Of a stretch of 64,000 nt of DNA, positions 63,363-64,000 are shown piece by piece. Each line of letters starts with the position of its first letter. The first letter of the stretch is position 1. Where the stretch lies: the NCBI RefSeq assembly GCF_003001695.1, contig NZ_PVYX01000002.1:310001-374000 (forward strand). Direction: 5' to 3'. The position numbers and the translations under genes were made by a program. Under the pieces are notes generated by a model. It saw only the letters and a list, made by a program, of their open reading frames with translations, was not told where the DNA came from and searched no databases. The DNA is from Flagellimonas meridianipacifica (GTDB lineage Bacteria; Bacteroidota; Bacteroidia; Flavobacteriales; Flavobacteriaceae).

Positions 63363-64000
63363 CTAGTTGGTTTTGAGGATTAGGTTTTTCAAAGAAAGTT
63401 TGGTGACCAGCTTTGTCAATGCTGCGTCTTCGTATACTGCGAATTCAGGACTTTCGTGCGAATAGTTGAACTCTACAGGCTTTTGGGCATTTGTTAGCTC
63501 CTTCTTTACGTATTTTAATCTTATTTTTTTCACCAAGTAGAGTCTGCTAATACTCGACATCTGATACTTTTCTGCCTCTTTTTCATCCAATTCCAGTAGG
63601 AATTGCAAGCCCAACCCTCTGCCCAATTTGTTTTTTAGAGTATGCTCATAAGGTGTTTGTGGTTTAAAAATCACCTTTTTGATTCCTCCTCTAAAGATAT
63701 TGTTCAGGCCGAAGTTATGACTCACCCAATATCCTCTTTGGTCAAAATCATAATTACGTCCAATACCAATTTGAGAAACGTGGTAAGCGACGATTTCGTC
63801 GTTCTCAAAAAAAGTAGTACTCCATTGTCTCAATGGTGCAAGACAACTTTCTACAAACGCTTTGTAATTTCTGAGTCGTTCAAATTCATTCTTTCCCTGT
63901 CCTACATTTTTGCAATCCTCGGTAGCGCAGATGCTCGTGCCTACTTCATTTCTCAAAAAACTCTGCAGAAAGGCGGAGTTCCTTTGAGTTTCTGTTTTAT
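63363..64000 (-). CDS. Tandem exported paralog D (partial, start outside the window)
   Basis: 212 complete codons are visible, open to the window edge, so the start lies to the right. The beginning ETQRNSAFLQSFLRNEVGTS and ICATEDCKNVGQGKNEFE correspond to the Cys region and NEF block; RNYDFDQRGYWVSHN, LDEKEAEKYQMSSISRLYLV and AVYEDAALTKLVTKLSL match the other paralogs. The N-terminal TY-P and KG-RFG blocks would be beyond the edge. At least one more gene could precede it in the operon. Confidence 0.75.
   Translation of the reverse strand, partial: KTETQRNSAFLQSFLRNEVGTSICATEDCKNVGQGKNEFERLRNYKAFVESCLAPLRQWSTTFFENDEIVAYHVSQIGIGRNYDFDQRGYWVSHNFGLNNIFRGGIKKVIFKPQTPYEHTLKNKLGRGLGLQFLLELDEKEAEKYQMSSISRLYLVKKIRLKYVKKELTNAQKPVEFNYSHESPEFAVYEDAALTKLVTKLSLKNLILKTN

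Overview
The window looks like chromosomal DNA of a marine member of the Flavobacteriaceae (phylum Bacteroidota). The evidence is the AT-rich composition, several promoters of the Bacteroidota type (TTG about 17-20 bases before TANNTTTG), a type IX secretion (type B) sorting domain, fused SecDF, a Rho factor with a long hydrophilic insertion, a short archaeal/eukaryotic-type ProS, and many families typical of this group (DUF2911, DUF4293, DUF3667, DUF1599, LruC/DUF4842, DUF5694). Species assignment is not possible from sequence reading alone.

Layout. Positions 1-8.3 kb hold the end of an amidohydrolase gene, a DUF2911 protein, asparagine synthetase (asnB), an outer-membrane beta-barrel gene broken by an in-frame stop, gyrB, an outer-membrane protein, a small lipoprotein and malate dehydrogenase. 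8.4-20.7 kb holds secDF, then a long minus-strand block: a small conserved protein, a PLP-dependent decarboxylase, a trehalose-synthase-like glycosyltransferase, a ModF-like double ABC ATPase, an acetyltransferase, a DUF192 lipoprotein, lgt, yidD, cysS and folE. 21-33 kb holds a type-B T9SS cargo protein, a FadL-type porin, a Trp/Gly- and Ser/Arg-repeat lipoprotein, proS, two identical tRNA-Glu genes with rpsT, an LruC-domain lipoprotein and rho. 33-46 kb is mostly core metabolism: DUF4293, a PqqB-like lipoprotein with a phosphoesterase, truA with an MsbA-like exporter, cdaA (c-di-AMP synthesis), folP, DUF1599 with a DoxX-like protein, tpiA, prmA and clpS.

The accessory part starts at about 46 kb. 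A three-gene set (DapA-family lyase/deaminase, semialdehyde dehydrogenase, FAD amino-acid dehydrogenase) fits trans-4-hydroxyproline breakdown to 2-oxoglutarate; a transglutaminase-like protein and a sodium:solute symporter are next to it. Then come a formylglycine-generating-enzyme lipoprotein with both catalytic cysteines, a LytS/LytTR-type two-component pair, and a divergent trio (beta-propeller-like protein, DUF5694 lipoprotein, DoxX).

The strongest candidate for something undescribed is the right end (58.9-64 kb). A tightly packed minus-strand operon encodes four diverged, exported paralogs in tandem (the last cut by the window edge) plus an unrelated exported protein. The paralogs share an N-terminal TY-x-x-P / KG-x-R-[FY]-G block, a central [G/N]-x-YDF-x3-G-[FY]-W block and a C-terminal LT-containing strand. 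I do not recognise a function for them.
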